Made by a program: the position numbers and the translations under genes | Part shown: piece by piece, positions 16,603 to 26,285 of the stretch | Layout of the letters: each line of letters starts with the position of its first letter | How positions within the stretch are numbered: position 1 is the stretch's first letter | The notes under the pieces: generated by a model | Databases searched by the model: none | What the model was told of the DNA's origin: nothing | The model's input: the letters and a program-made list of their open reading frames with translations, nothing else | NCBI RefSeq assembly: GCF_015999545.1 | Contig: NZ_CP065546.1 | Location: 806,001-870,000, forward strand | DNA: 64,000 nucleotides | Source: Lysinibacillus sp. JNUCC-52 | Lineage (GTDB): Bacteria; Bacillota; Bacilli; Bacillales_A; Planococcaceae | Direction: 5' to 3'

Positions 16603-18550
16603 CAAAGAAAAATGGAGCGAGTGGTTAGAAAATTTAATAAAATGGGGACGCGCTTTTGCCGTTCATGTTATGGACAATGATATGTTCCATATGGCAGAAA
16701 TCAAGGTTGAATATACAACTACAAATTTTAAGCATTCAGAATCACACCAAAATTTCTTCCCCCCATTAGTAATCGATGGTTGGATAGGTGGTAAAATCCC
16801 AATATATTCGGATGGCGTTAGTTCATTACCAGATTACCAAAGAAAAGAACTATATACTACCCTACAATATGAACCTGACAAATTATTATCTAATTCTTAC
16901 GGTGAATTTACGATAGCTTTTTTGGATGAGACAACTCGAAATTTTATAGTTGCTACAGATATCTATGCAACACGGCCAATTTATTATTGGATTAGCAAAG
17001 AAAGGGAATTATTTATTGCAAATGATATTCGTGCACTATTATTAATAACTGAAATTCCATTCCTAATAGACGATGAAATATGCAAGATTTTCCCAACATC
17101 AGGTTTTGCTGTTGGAGAGAACGATTTCGAGGAACGGACTTTCTTTAAAGGTATAAAAAAAATCCCTCCAGCTTCCCTTGCTAAATGGAACCACGATTCT
17201 TTACAAATTAAAAGTTATTGGGGTATGTCTCAATTGCTTGAGCAACCGCAAATAATAAGCGATGCTACTCAATACTTTTGTGAGTTGTTTCAAGAGGTTA
17301 CAGCTGATCGTTTAAGAGGAAAAAAGCACATTATTGAGCTAAGCGGAGGGCTAGATTCTGCTACTATTACAGCAGCGGCATTGGCTGAAGGTAATAAGGA
17401 ACGTTTTCTTGCTGTCAATATTTCATTTGCAGATAACGACATGATTCTTAGTCACGATAAGGACCTTGTAAAAAAAATGATGAATGACTTAGATATTCCT
17501 GGACTTATTATTTTAGCAGATGCAACGGCTAAAATTCCAAATGCAGAATTAGGAAGAGATCCACTTTGGTACATTGATGGACCAGATCCTAGAGCAAATG
17601 CGCTTGTCAATGAAACTTTCACTATAATTGCTGAAGAATATGGTGCTATATCTGTTTTAACAGGTGAAGGTGGCGATTTTATTTTTAGTGGAGAAGTAGC
17701 TATAATTGATTCTTTTATCCGACAGAAACGCTTATTTGAAGCATTTAGTCTTCTAAAAAAATGGTCTGGCGGAAGCCTTAAACAAATGGTGAAGCTCGGA
17801 TTCCTATATGGTATTTCCCCGTTTATTCCTTATTTAGGTGAGAAATTCTATTATGATTTATTATGGTCTGATACAGAATACGAGTTACCAGAATTTTTTA
17901 CAGTTGAACATTTGAAGCGTGAAAAGAAAATTACTAAAGAAGACTATTTAAGTTATAGAAAAAGTAAGGCTCTGAGGTATTGGGGTAAAAGATATCATTA
18001 TGATTTTCTTTGGCCGCGAGCAAGATATATGGATTCTGTTGGTATAACACTACCTACATATCATCCATTTTTAGATAGACGAATTATTGAATTTTCATTC
18101 TCAGTTTCTCCTGAACAGCATTTCGATCTCATCAAAGGGAAATCGGAAAAGTATGCTGGGTCTAAAATGCTCTTACGTAAGGCATATACTAATATTTTGC
18201 CTACATACATGTACAATCGCACATCAAAAACAACTTATGCACATATGGCAAGAAAGAGTTTTCTAAATGACCGTAAACAAATTCTCCAGCTATTTGATAA
18301 AAGGAAAAATTCACAAGTAGTAGAGCTGGGTATTATTAAAAGAGATGTATTTTGGAAACATTTACTTGCTATGTCTATTCGCTCAGAAGATCCAAATAAT
18401 GATTTAGGTATGGTCTATCAATATATGAGAGCCATCATTGATTTGGAAATTTGGTTACAAGAGATGGAAAAAGGAAAAAAATATGTGCTCGAACGCTCCC
18501 GTCCTAATAAACCCCGTTTATTAGGTGAAATCGAGACTTTAAATTTATGA
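16571..18550 (+). CDS. Lasso peptide cyclase C (asparagine synthase-like)
   Basis: A 659-residue asparagine-synthetase B homologue that activates the core Asp side chain by adenylation and closes the macrolactam on the core N-terminus. The N-terminal glutaminase-like domain (about 1-210) lacks the Cys2 nucleophile, as in other lasso cyclases. The ATP pyrophosphatase loop SGGLDS is at residues 258-263, and TGEGGDFIFSGE near residue 370 matches the conserved GxGGDxxF element. The ATG at 16571 has AAGGTGGG twelve bases upstream; an internal ATG at 16589 is possible. It overlaps the B2 gene by 32 bases. Confidence 0.92.
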   Translation: MKIWIAMQGNNKEKWSEWLENLIKWGRAFAVHVMDNDMFHMAEIKVEYTTTNFKHSESHQNFFPPLVIDGWIGGKIPIYSDGVSSLPDYQRKELYTTLQYEPDKLLSNSYGEFTIAFLDETTRNFIVATDIYATRPIYYWISKERELFIANDIRALLLITEIPFLIDDEICKIFPTSGFAVGENDFEERTFFKGIKKIPPASLAKWNHDSLQIKSYWGMSQLLEQPQIISDATQYFCELFQEVTADRLRGKKHIIELSGGLDSATITAAALAEGNKERFLAVNISFADNDMILSHDKDLVKKMMNDLDIPGLIILADATAKIPNAELGRDPLWYIDGPDPRANALVNETFTIIAEEYGAISVLTGEGGDFIFSGEVAIIDSFIRQKRLFEAFSLLKKWSGGSLKQMVKLGFLYGISPFIPYLGEKFYYDLLWSDTEYELPEFFTVEHLKREKKITKEDYLSYRKSKALRYWGKRYHYDFLWPRARYMDSVGITLPTYHPFLDRRIIEFSFSVSPEQHFDLIKGKSEKYAGSKMLLRKAYTNILPTYMYNRTSKTTYAHMARKSFLNDRKQILQLFDKRKNSQVVELGIIKRDVFWKHLLAMSIRSEDPNNDLGMVYQYMRAIIDLEIWLQEMEKGKKYVLERSRPNKPRLLGEIETLNL

Positions 18551-18608
18551 CATTAAAGAGATTTTCACACTCTTATTTAGATAAAATACTCCAATAAAGG
18601 TGAAGAAA

Positions 18609-20615
18609 ATGGTACATAAACAGAAATGGCGATGTAAGGAAAAGCGAAATTATCTGAAAAGTGCCGGAGAAACATTTATACTACTTCTTAATATGGTTTG
18701 GAAATCCGGACCCCTTCTAACACTATGCATAGCTATTTTTATTGTAGTGGATGCCATCATCCCTATCATTCAATTATATTTTTCAAAAAAAATAATCGAC
18801 GGTATTGTTGAACCAAATGAATTATCACATACAGAGTTATGGGCTTTTGCTTATGCCATCAGTTTAATTATTCTGAGTATAGTAAAAACTTTAGAATCAT
18901 GGGTAAAAACAATACTTGCGGAACGCTCCATGATTACTGTTAATAGTTTTTTGCTTGATGCTTTTGAACGTATTCCAGGGATGCGTTTTTTTGAAGATCG
19001 CCAGTATAGAGATAGACTTGAAATACTACGAGATCATGCTACTTGGTTACCTTTCCAATTGATTAGTATTAGTGCAAATCTCATTACTGCAATACTTTCA
19101 TCGATCGGAATCATTTTAGTTTTCGTCTATTTTTCACCAGTGCTTGCTTTACTACTTGTTCTATCCACTGCTCCTTTTGCTTTTGTACAAAACCGTTATA
19201 ACGAGATGGAATGGGACTATGCTAAAGAGTATGCACCGTTAAGAAGGAAAATAGATTATATTAGGAGTTTATTACTGAGCAGACGTTCGGCAAAGGAAAT
19301 CCGCTTATTTGGTTTAGGAAATTTCTTTCATAACATGTATAGTACAACTTTTGGACATCTATATCGTATCTTTAGTAGAATTCAAAAAAACGGTTCTTAT
19401 AGCACTGTATTAACTAGTTTATTATCAGGGATAGGATCAGGTGTTGGTTACTTTTGGATATTAATGAAGATCGGTTCCAGCAGTATATCTATTGGAGATT
19501 TTGCCTTGTACTTAGGAGCCGTATTTCAATTATCTGTTGCTATGAGAGAAATTGCTAAAGAAGGCGCGGATACGATTGATTTATGGCGAATGGGAAAAGA
19601 TTTTATTCTTTTTATGAAAGCTGAAAAGGATATCGAACTTTCTTCTAAACCAGTGCCAATTGCTAGTGAAGGTGCCCTATCTATTGAATTCAGAGATGTT
19701 TGTTTCCGCTATCCATATCAAGAATCAGTTCAAGAGGATGTAGGCTATCAACAATCTGATGAAGACTTAGAGGAAACAGAAGAGGAAGATTTCTATGATG
19801 AGCCTGATTGGTATGAAGACTTTAATGAAAATGAATTTGAAAAGAATAACCAAGAGCAGATATTAAACACCGATAAAGATAATATTGAGAGTTCTGAATA
19901 TGTTTTAGATCATATTAATTTCTCTGTCTCTCCAGGTGAAAAAGTCGCAATTGTAGGTGCTAACGGTTCTGGAAAAACTACACTTATCAAATTGCTTTGC
20001 CGATTTTATGAATTTAATCAAGGCGAAATTAAAGTAAACGGTATTGATATTCGCACTCTCGATTTAGACGAACTAAGAAAGCAAATTTCAGTAGTATTCC
20101 AAGAGTTTGGTCGATATGACATGTCAATAAGAGAAAACATTGCTCTTGGAGATTTAAACGCCCTACATAATGAAGATAAAATCAACCAAGCAGTACGCTC
20201 AGCAAAATTGGAAACAACAATTGCTGAATTAACCGAAAATCTTGAAACAATGGTTGGGCCAGAATGGGGAGGTATTGACTTATCAGGAGGACAATGGCAA
20301 AGGATTGCCTTAGCTAGAGCGCTTATGAGACAGGCTGGATTAATGATTTTAGACGAGCCATCTGCTGCTTTGGATATAAGAGCAGAATATGATATATTCC
20401 AACAGTTTAAGAAACTTACACATGGTAAAACAGTTATTATGATTTCACACCGCTTCAGTACGGTGAGGATGGCTGACCGAATTCTGGTACTGAAGAATGG
20501 CAAGATTGTTGAAGAAGGAAGTCATGAAACTCTTCTCAAAAAGAATGGGGAATATGCAAAAATGTTTCGCCTACAAGCCAAATCTTTTCAAGGGAAGGAT
20601 GAGGCCTTTTGCTAA
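18609..20615 (+). CDS. Lasso peptide ABC exporter D1 with acidic insert
   Basis: A 668-residue ABC half-transporter (membrane domain about 20-330, then ATPase), the likely exporter of the mature lasso peptide together with D2. The ATPase has Walker A GANGSGKTT, signature LSGGQ and Walker B LMILDEPSAALD. Between its first strand (CFRYPYQ) and VLDHINF lies an insert of about 60 residues (372-431, bases 19722-19901) with 25 Asp/Glu and only two Lys; normal family members have only a few residues there. ATG 18609 is chosen because AAAGGTG lies six bases before it, while a GTG at 18600 overlaps that site. The stop overlaps the D2 start. Confidence 0.88.
   Translation: MVHKQKWRCKEKRNYLKSAGETFILLLNMVWKSGPLLTLCIAIFIVVDAIIPIIQLYFSKKIIDGIVEPNELSHTELWAFAYAISLIILSIVKTLESWVKTILAERSMITVNSFLLDAFERIPGMRFFEDRQYRDRLEILRDHATWLPFQLISISANLITAILSSIGIILVFVYFSPVLALLLVLSTAPFAFVQNRYNEMEWDYAKEYAPLRRKIDYIRSLLLSRRSAKEIRLFGLGNFFHNMYSTTFGHLYRIFSRIQKNGSYSTVLTSLLSGIGSGVGYFWILMKIGSSSISIGDFALYLGAVFQLSVAMREIAKEGADTIDLWRMGKDFILFMKAEKDIELSSKPVPIASEGALSIEFRDVCFRYPYQESVQEDVGYQQSDEDLEETEEEDFYDEPDWYEDFNENEFEKNNQEQILNTDKDNIESSEYVLDHINFSVSPGEKVAIVGANGSGKTTLIKLLCRFYEFNQGEIKVNGIDIRTLDLDELRKQISVVFQEFGRYDMSIRENIALGDLNALHNEDKINQAVRSAKLETTIAELTENLETMVGPEWGGIDLSGGQWQRIALARALMRQAGLMILDEPSAALDIRAEYDIFQQFKKLTHGKTVIMISHRFSTVRMADRILVLKNGKIVEEGSHETLLKKNGEYAKMFRLQAKSFQGKDEAFC
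19722..19901 (+). other. Acidic insert in exporter D1
   Basis: Encodes residues 372-431 of D1: 25 of 60 are Asp or Glu, two are Lys, several are aromatic. It interrupts the nucleotide-binding domain after the aromatic A-loop and is in frame with both halves. The base composition is not unlike the flanks, so there is no sign of a recent insertion. Confidence 0.8.
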
Positions 20616-22414
20616 AAATTAAACGTGTTATTAAAAAATTCTCTGAAACAACCTCTGTAATTTTATATGGTTTAAACTTATTTTGGCAATGTGACAAACT
20701 TAAGACATGCGTTCTATTCTTAATAATATTATTAGAATCTTTGCTTGGCCCGTTACTTATTTGGTTAAGTGCTAAGATTATTGATAAAATTACACTTACT
20801 CCCTTTAATTTATTCTCTTGGAACACGGTAGTATGGATGGCTTTAATTTATATTGCTTTTACTTTACTAGTCGATGCTCTTCAACCATTGGTTGAGATGC
20901 AAAAAAGACTGTTAACCTTTAAACTTCAAGCTCATATAGATAGATTACTCATTACTAAGGCTATTTCCATTCCTGATATTGCACCTTTTGAACAAGCATC
21001 TTACCATACTAGAACTCAAATTGTTCGTTATAATGAGTATTTTGTTAATATGTGGATTACCATTGTCACACAATTCTTGAGTGGTGTTGCTTTGATTATT
21101 GCTGGAAGTACATTAATCGGAATGTTTGCGCCTTGGGCACCAATTTTATTCGTTCTCTTATCTTTTCCCAAAATGTATTTGGAAGCAAAAATTAATAATT
21201 TGACTTTTGAGGGACGTGAAGAGATTCAAGAGCTAAGGCGACGTGCAGAATATTATCTATGCACCCCTCTTATGCCTGAAACAGCCGGCGAGATGAAAGT
21301 ATATAATCTTATCCCCTTTTTCAAGTCCCGTTACAGTACTACTGCCAAACATTTACTACAAACTATTTCAAACGATCAAAAAAAGCTGACTCTTCATCAG
21401 TTTATTTGGTCCCTTCTACAGTCTTTGGTTGCTGGAGGTATTCTAATTTATATTGTACGGCAAGCTCTTCAAGGTCAGTTATCCACTGGAGATATACTAC
21501 TGTTTATTGGAGCCATTATTCAATTCAATGAAGGTACAAATGAATTATTTGCAGTATTTGCAATTGGCCCTAGAGAAGCTAGACATTTAAGAAAGATCGT
21601 TTCTTTCTTAACAAGCGAAAACAATATGAAATCGGGTAATTTTTTGCTCGATAATGCTATAAACAAAGGATATGAATTTAATAAAATATCATTTAGCTAT
21701 AATGGTGAAAAGGAAGTATTAAAGATTGATGACTTACAAATTCCAAAAGGTAAAATAACAGTATTAGTTGGTGAAAATGGATCGGGTAAAAGTACTATCA
21801 TTAAGTTGCTTTTACGATATTTTGATCCAAATGAAGGAACCATATACTTCAATACATTACCATTAAGTTGTTATGATATTGAGAATTTCAGATTAAATTC
21901 AACAGCAGTCTTTCAAGATTTTCTACGATATGAAATGGACTTGAAGTCAAATATTGGAGTAGGCAAAATTTCTAAGTTTGATGACTTAAGGAGTATTGAA
22001 AAGGCTGCTTGCCTTGGAGGGGCTAATCAATTTTTGCATAAGCTTGAAAATAAGTATGATACTGAACTAGGAAGGCTATTTGGTGGAAGAAATCTATCTG
22101 GGGGCGAATGGCAACGTATTGCTCTTTCTCGCGCTTTTATGAGACATGAGTCAGCAAACCTACTTATTTTTGACGAGCCTACATCTGCATTAGATGTTTT
22201 TATTGAAGAAGAGATTTTCGAAAAATTACGTAAATTAGCTTATGGAAAAACAGTAATTATTGTCTCACATAGACTAAGTACCGCCCGCTTTGCTGATAAC
22301 ATTATCTTTTTAGAAAAAGGAAAGGTCGTAGAGACCGGTACTCATGATGAATTAATAAAAAACCAGGCACACTATGCAGAGTTGTATAAGTTACAAGCTC
22401 AAAAATATAAATGA
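20609..22414 (+). CDS. Lasso peptide ABC exporter D2
   Basis: A 601-residue ABC half-transporter that starts with a TTG overlapping the last codons of D1, with AAGGATGAGG just upstream. The membrane domain (about 15-320) is followed by an ATPase with Walker A GENGSGKST, signature LSGGE, Walker B LLIFDEPTSALD and switch His in IIVSHRLST. It has no acidic insert. Both partners keep the catalytic Glu, so a heterodimer with two competent sites is likely. It is the last gene of the cluster; no isopeptidase, kinase, acetyltransferase or other tailoring gene follows. Confidence 0.9.
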   Translation: MLKIKRVIKKFSETTSVILYGLNLFWQCDKLKTCVLFLIILLESLLGPLLIWLSAKIIDKITLTPFNLFSWNTVVWMALIYIAFTLLVDALQPLVEMQKRLLTFKLQAHIDRLLITKAISIPDIAPFEQASYHTRTQIVRYNEYFVNMWITIVTQFLSGVALIIAGSTLIGMFAPWAPILFVLLSFPKMYLEAKINNLTFEGREEIQELRRRAEYYLCTPLMPETAGEMKVYNLIPFFKSRYSTTAKHLLQTISNDQKKLTLHQFIWSLLQSLVAGGILIYIVRQALQGQLSTGDILLFIGAIIQFNEGTNELFAVFAIGPREARHLRKIVSFLTSENNMKSGNFLLDNAINKGYEFNKISFSYNGEKEVLKIDDLQIPKGKITVLVGENGSGKSTIIKLLLRYFDPNEGTIYFNTLPLSCYDIENFRLNSTAVFQDFLRYEMDLKSNIGVGKISKFDDLRSIEKAACLGGANQFLHKLENKYDTELGRLFGGRNLSGGEWQRIALSRAFMRHESANLLIFDEPTSALDVFIEEEIFEKLRKLAYGKTVIIVSHRLSTARFADNIIFLEKGKVVETGTHDELIKNQAHYAELYKLQAQKYK

Positions 22415-22774
22415 TAGAAGAATAAAATAACGTGAAAAATAACTGTAATTAAGGTTTTTAACAAGCAAGAGAACTAGAAGCGTGAAATTTTGGTTTTAGG
22501 AAGGGCTAACCCTTCCTAAAAACCAAAAATAATCCTTCGAACAGAAGTAGTAAAAATAATAATGTGTAGATTTACATTGAATTGTCATTTATTCAAAAAT
22601 ATTGACACTCCCCTTATACGTGTAACTTAACGATTTGAACTATTAATTGAAGAAATTATAGTTCCTTCTTACATTTGAACCTACACCGTAAACTATTCAT
22701 CAACTTTTTTTATTCAATTAGCTTTTATACAGGAATGATTTTTTTACATTTCCCAATAAAAGAATGTCCTTCAA
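22415..22774. other. Intergenic region after the lasso cluster
   Basis: About 360 bases without a gene. TTTTGGTTTTAGGAAGGG (22488-22505) pairs with its complement at 22510-22528 with one bulged A and loop CTAA. This very stable hairpin probably ends the lasso operon, though no T-run follows. The remainder is AT-rich; nothing else was recognised. Confidence 0.55.
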
Positions 22775-23443
22775 TCAGTTAGAGATACTTAAGTTGTTCC
22801 GAATCTGCTCATTAATATTCCCCTTACTCAAGCCTCCGTGGTAACAAACTACCGATTCAATGTCTAAATCTAAATATTTCTTTATCGATAGTTGGGCTTC
22901 TTTTATATCCAACGTCGTTGGAATATGAATTCCTCCCAGTGTGCCGTTTGCACTATACATCGAATCTCCAGCAATAAGCGTTTTACTTTGTTTCAAATAT
23001 AAGCTTATATGGCCAGGCGTATGCCCTGGTGTATGGATAACACGAATGCCTCCGCAATACGGCAAATCTTGACCATCCATCAATGTATCATCCACCTTTC
23101 CCTTAGGTGGATTCTCTATGTGCCCATCTTTCAAAAGAGGTAACTCCCCCTGAATGTATGGCTTATCTAATGCGTGCGCATAAACTTTAATATTGCTTCC
23201 ACAAACCTGCAATAGTTCAGGAAGGCTACCTATATGATCAATATCCTGATGTGTTAAAATGACAACTTTTAATTTATCGAATGACACCCCTGCCCTCTCC
23301 ATTGCTATGCGTAAATCTTCAATTTGTCCTGGGAATCCAGTATCTATTAAAATCGCGATTTCCTGATTCCACAATAGTGTTGGATAAATTATATTCCCAT
23401 TAAAATCAAGCTCCAACATTTCTACTCCTTTAGAAACTTCCAT
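22775..23443 (-). CDS. MBL-fold metallo-hydrolase
   Basis: A 222-residue metallo-beta-lactamase-fold hydrolase. The zinc motif THQDIDH is at residues about 82-88, followed by HTPGHTPGHISLYL, the aspartate in LIAGDSMYS and a final CYHGG. This is the glyoxalase II/lactonase-like branch; the substrate is not clear. Two starts are possible: ATG 23443 with AAGGAG 11 bases upstream, or ATG 23419 (MLELDF) with AAAGGAG five bases upstream. It lies next to an EamA permease on the same strand but with its own ribosome site. Confidence 0.85.
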   Translation of the reverse strand: MEVSKGVEMLELDFNGNIIYPTLLWNQEIAILIDTGFPGQIEDLRIAMERAGVSFDKLKVVILTHQDIDHIGSLPELLQVCGSNIKVYAHALDKPYIQGELPLLKDGHIENPPKGKVDDTLMDGQDLPYCGGIRVIHTPGHTPGHISLYLKQSKTLIAGDSMYSANGTLGGIHIPTTLDIKEAQLSIKKYLDLDIESVVCYHGGLSKGNINEQIRNNLSISN

Positions 23444-23508
23444 ATGTGTTTATTCTCCTTTTACACTATAGTTTTCACGTAAAATAGGTTTTCTTATAAA
23501 AAATAGAG

Positions 23509-24432
23509 TCAATTTTTAACATCCTTAAGCACAGTCCCTTTCTGCGAAAATAATGCCCGCAATGTTTCAAAATTAACTAACACTGTTCCTACAATAATCG
23601 TCACAGTACCTATGACTGTTAGCCATGAAATATATTCATGATAAAAAAGTACACCTAGTACAACGGCAATGAATGGCGAAATATACAGCCAAGTAGAAGG
23701 AAAAATAGGATTTGTCCTGGAGACAAGCCAATAATACATACTATGGCCCATCATTGACCCAACAATAATTAAATAAAGAAGCGAGCCAATGGCAGCTGGA
23801 CTAAAAAGATATTCAAGATGAATGTTCTCGGTAAATAACGATAAAATAATTAATAAAAGCCCACCATGCATCATTTGCGCTGCATTTAAAGCAATCGGTG
23901 ATGTCGTATTATATTTTCGAACGACATTTTTTGTATAAATCGTTCCAGATGCGTAAAAAACTTCACCACATATAATGGCGAAACAACCGACTATCCAGAA
24001 AGGACTTATCTCAATTGAAAAACTAGGTAAAATCAAAAACGTAACACCGATGACGCCGACGATACAACCAATGAATGAGTTCCGACTGCCTTTTTGCTTT
24101 AAAATGAATGACTGAATAATGATAATCATCATCGGCCCTGTAGCAGATAAGACCGCCGCAATTCCTGACGTTACATATTGTTCTGCCCAGTATAATGTAG
24201 CAAATGTCCCAAAAGTTAAACATATTCCTGTCAAAAACATCTCTTTTCGAAAGAATAACCGAATTGTCGCTCTTTCTCTCCATACCATAAAACTAAATAG
24301 CAACAAACCAGCAATGAAAAAACGAATTCCTGCTGATAAAAATGGAGGAACGCCTGCATCGACACCAATTTTTATTGCTAAAAACGTCGTTCCAAAAATT
24401 AAACACACAAAAAAATAATTAATCATTACCAT
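23509..24432 (-). CDS. EamA-family (DMT) permease
   Basis: A 307-residue drug/metabolite-type permease with ten hydrophobic helices in two EamA repeats (FGTTFLAIKIGVDAGVPPF near the N-terminus and a second repeat from about residue 155). The ATG at 24432 is chosen because GAGGGGG lies eight bases before it; a longer frame running to 24558 would overlap the divergent regulator gene. The substrate is unknown. The neighbouring MocR-type regulator suggests an amino acid, amine or pyridoxal-linked compound. Confidence 0.87.
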   Translation of the reverse strand: MVMINYFFVCLIFGTTFLAIKIGVDAGVPPFLSAGIRFFIAGLLLFSFMVWRERATIRLFFRKEMFLTGICLTFGTFATLYWAEQYVTSGIAAVLSATGPMMIIIIQSFILKQKGSRNSFIGCIVGVIGVTFLILPSFSIEISPFWIVGCFAIICGEVFYASGTIYTKNVVRKYNTTSPIALNAAQMMHGGLLLIILSLFTENIHLEYLFSPAAIGSLLYLIIVGSMMGHSMYYWLVSRTNPIFPSTWLYISPFIAVVLGVLFYHEYISWLTVIGTVTIIVGTVLVNFETLRALFSQKGTVLKDVKN

Positions 24433-24492
24433 AGCAAAATCCCCCTCTTTTTTATCATAAAAGAAAGAAGATAGAACAGATTGAAAAAGATA

Positions 24493-24511
24493 GACCAGAA
24501 TAGATTTGGTC
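24493..24511. promoter_or_regulatory. Candidate operator in the EamA/MocR intergenic region
   Basis: GACCA and TGGTC form an inverted repeat around nine bases, and ATAGA is directly repeated at 10-bp spacing across the same stretch. It lies between the divergent EamA and MocR genes, where MocR-type regulators usually bind. Confidence 0.45.
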
Positions 24512-24544
24512 GTGATACAATCGTTTTGAGTAGGAGGAATTGAA

Positions 24545-25972
24545 GTGAGCAAAGCCATTCAAAATGAAGACTATCTTTTTAAAAAAATATATGATTATGT
24601 ACTACACCGAATTGAACGGAATGAATGGAAAGAACATGAAAAAATACCCTCTGTTCGGCAATTAGCAACAGAAATGAATATTCATCGGTTAACCGTCTTA
24701 AAGGCTTATCGATTACTGAAACAGCATAATAAAGTGTATGTAAAAGATAAAGTCGGCTATTTTGTTCAATCTGATTTAACTGAAAATTATGAATACCACA
24801 ATCAAGACAATCCAATCATTTCTGCATACGTACAAAAAAATCATTTATCTGAAATTCATCAATCGACAGTTTCTTATCATTTTTCTCAGGCGTTAATCGA
24901 CCCAAATCTATTACCTAATCACTTTTTCTCGGACTATGTGAAGAAAGTGTTTGATCTTTACCCAAAAGTACTTGCCACTTACTCAACTGTGCAAGGAGAT
25001 TTAGAGCTACGTGAGACACTAGCACAATATTTTATCAACCAATATAAAACGCATCTCACTGCAGATGAGCTTTTAATTACTTCTGGCTCACAGCAAGCAA
25101 TTCACTTAGTCGCTCAAACTTTTATTAGACCTAGAGATGTCGTTTTATTTGAACGGCCAAGCTATAGTGCGGCGATTGATATTTTCAGAGCACAAGGCGC
25201 TCACATTGTAACGGTTGATATCTATCCTGATGGGTACGATTTAAATCAGGTTGAATCCTATATGAAACAATACAAGCCGCGCTTATTTTATGTTAACCCA
25301 ACATTTCATAATCCGACTGGTTATACGGTTCCTGCTCGGCAGCGAAAAAAATTAGTAGAGTTAGCTGAACAATATCGATGTTTATTAATTGAGGATGATG
25401 CGTATCATGACATTTATTTTGATGATGCTCCTCCTCCACCCATTTACACATACGATACAGCGGGAACAGTTATTTATATCCGAAGCTTTTGCAAATATAT
25501 TTCACCTGGTTTGAGAATTGCGACTGTTATTTGTCGATCATCATTACTGAACTTACTTTTAACAGAAAAATCATTAGCGGATAATGGCTCACCACTTCTC
25601 AACCAAAAAATTTTTCTCCATTACTTTTCATCAAGTAGATTGCAGCAACACCTGGAGAAAATTCGGATTGCCCTACAAATACGAAAAGAAATCATGGAGG
25701 AAGAGCTAGCAGAAACAGGTTGGCAATGGATCAGTCCTAAAGGTGGTCTGAATTTATGGGTGCAGCTCCCTAATCAACTTTCAACTGAAATATTATTAAC
25801 GAAAAGTATCGAACAATCTATATCCTTTGTACCAGGGCAAATATGCGATCCATTAAAACAACAATCTTCTTGGATACGTTTAAGTTATTCTTATGCAAAT
25901 GAAAAGCAAATAAGAGAAGGGGTAAAAAGCTTGGTTGCCGTGGCGCAGTCGCTTGCTACGTATGGTGCATGA
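24545..25972 (+). CDS. MocR/GabR-type PLP-dependent regulator
   Basis: A 475-residue fusion of an N-terminal GntR winged helix (residues about 10-78, KIPSVRQLATEMNIHRLTVLKAYRLL) and a class I aminotransferase-like domain (about 110-470). The pyridoxal-phosphate lysine is in IRSFCKYISPGLRIA, and NPTFHNPTGYTV and EDDAYHDIYF are the usual cofactor-binding stretches. Such proteins are regulators rather than transaminases. The GTG start is preceded by AGGAGG. It is divergent from an EamA permease, which it probably controls. Confidence 0.9.
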   Translation: MSKAIQNEDYLFKKIYDYVLHRIERNEWKEHEKIPSVRQLATEMNIHRLTVLKAYRLLKQHNKVYVKDKVGYFVQSDLTENYEYHNQDNPIISAYVQKNHLSEIHQSTVSYHFSQALIDPNLLPNHFFSDYVKKVFDLYPKVLATYSTVQGDLELRETLAQYFINQYKTHLTADELLITSGSQQAIHLVAQTFIRPRDVVLFERPSYSAAIDIFRAQGAHIVTVDIYPDGYDLNQVESYMKQYKPRLFYVNPTFHNPTGYTVPARQRKKLVELAEQYRCLLIEDDAYHDIYFDDAPPPPIYTYDTAGTVIYIRSFCKYISPGLRIATVICRSSLLNLLLTEKSLADNGSPLLNQKIFLHYFSSSRLQQHLEKIRIALQIRKEIMEEELAETGWQWISPKGGLNLWVQLPNQLSTEILLTKSIEQSISFVPGQICDPLKQQSSWIRLSYSYANEKQIREGVKSLVAVAQSLATYGA

Positions 25973-26069
25973 TGCACTCTGTTTTGGTACTCCCACTGCA
26001 TTTTTCAAAACCTTTCATCATTGTAACTATCGTATGGTTGGTTCTAAGCAAATTGTTGCTAAAATAAAA

Positions 26070-26102
26070 AAGCTCAAATAACTCCCGGAGTTCTTTGAGC
26101 TT
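26070..26102. terminator. Hairpin, remnant of an Rpn-gene terminator
   Basis: AAGCTCAAA/TTTGAGCTT with inner AACTCC-C-GGAGTT. The same outer stem follows the intact Rpn gene at 37742-37773, which shows a common origin. Confidence 0.7.
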
Positions 26103-26285
26103 CATTGCTATTCCCTTTTTACTATCATCTTTCTCGCATTGCTTTTTACTTTTTTTAATGCCTTTTTCAATCCTAGCTTGTTCTGCTTGGTATTTTCAAT
26201 TCTTCCCAAGATTGAAAAGCTTCACGTAAGTTGCTGTCTTTCATCGCCAATTCCTCCAATACATATTAATATCTTCAATTACATC
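26103..26285 (-). pseudogene. Broken Rpn-family nuclease/transposase gene (C-terminal remnant)
   Basis: On the minus strand this stretch is clearly similar, base by base, to the 3' part of the intact Rpn gene at 37781-38758: the segments around AATGCCTTTTTCAATCC, CTTGTTCTGC and TTCACGTAAGTT recur in the same order, as does the terminator hairpin. Relative to that gene about 90 bases are missing in the middle, and the 5' two thirds are absent; no open frame remains. It marks past transposition or recombination at the left edge of the AT-rich accessory stretch. Confidence 0.75.

Noticed and set aside
20018..20503. 161-codon minus-strand frame in the D1 exporter
   Set aside because: It lies wholly opposite the conserved ATPase domain of D1.
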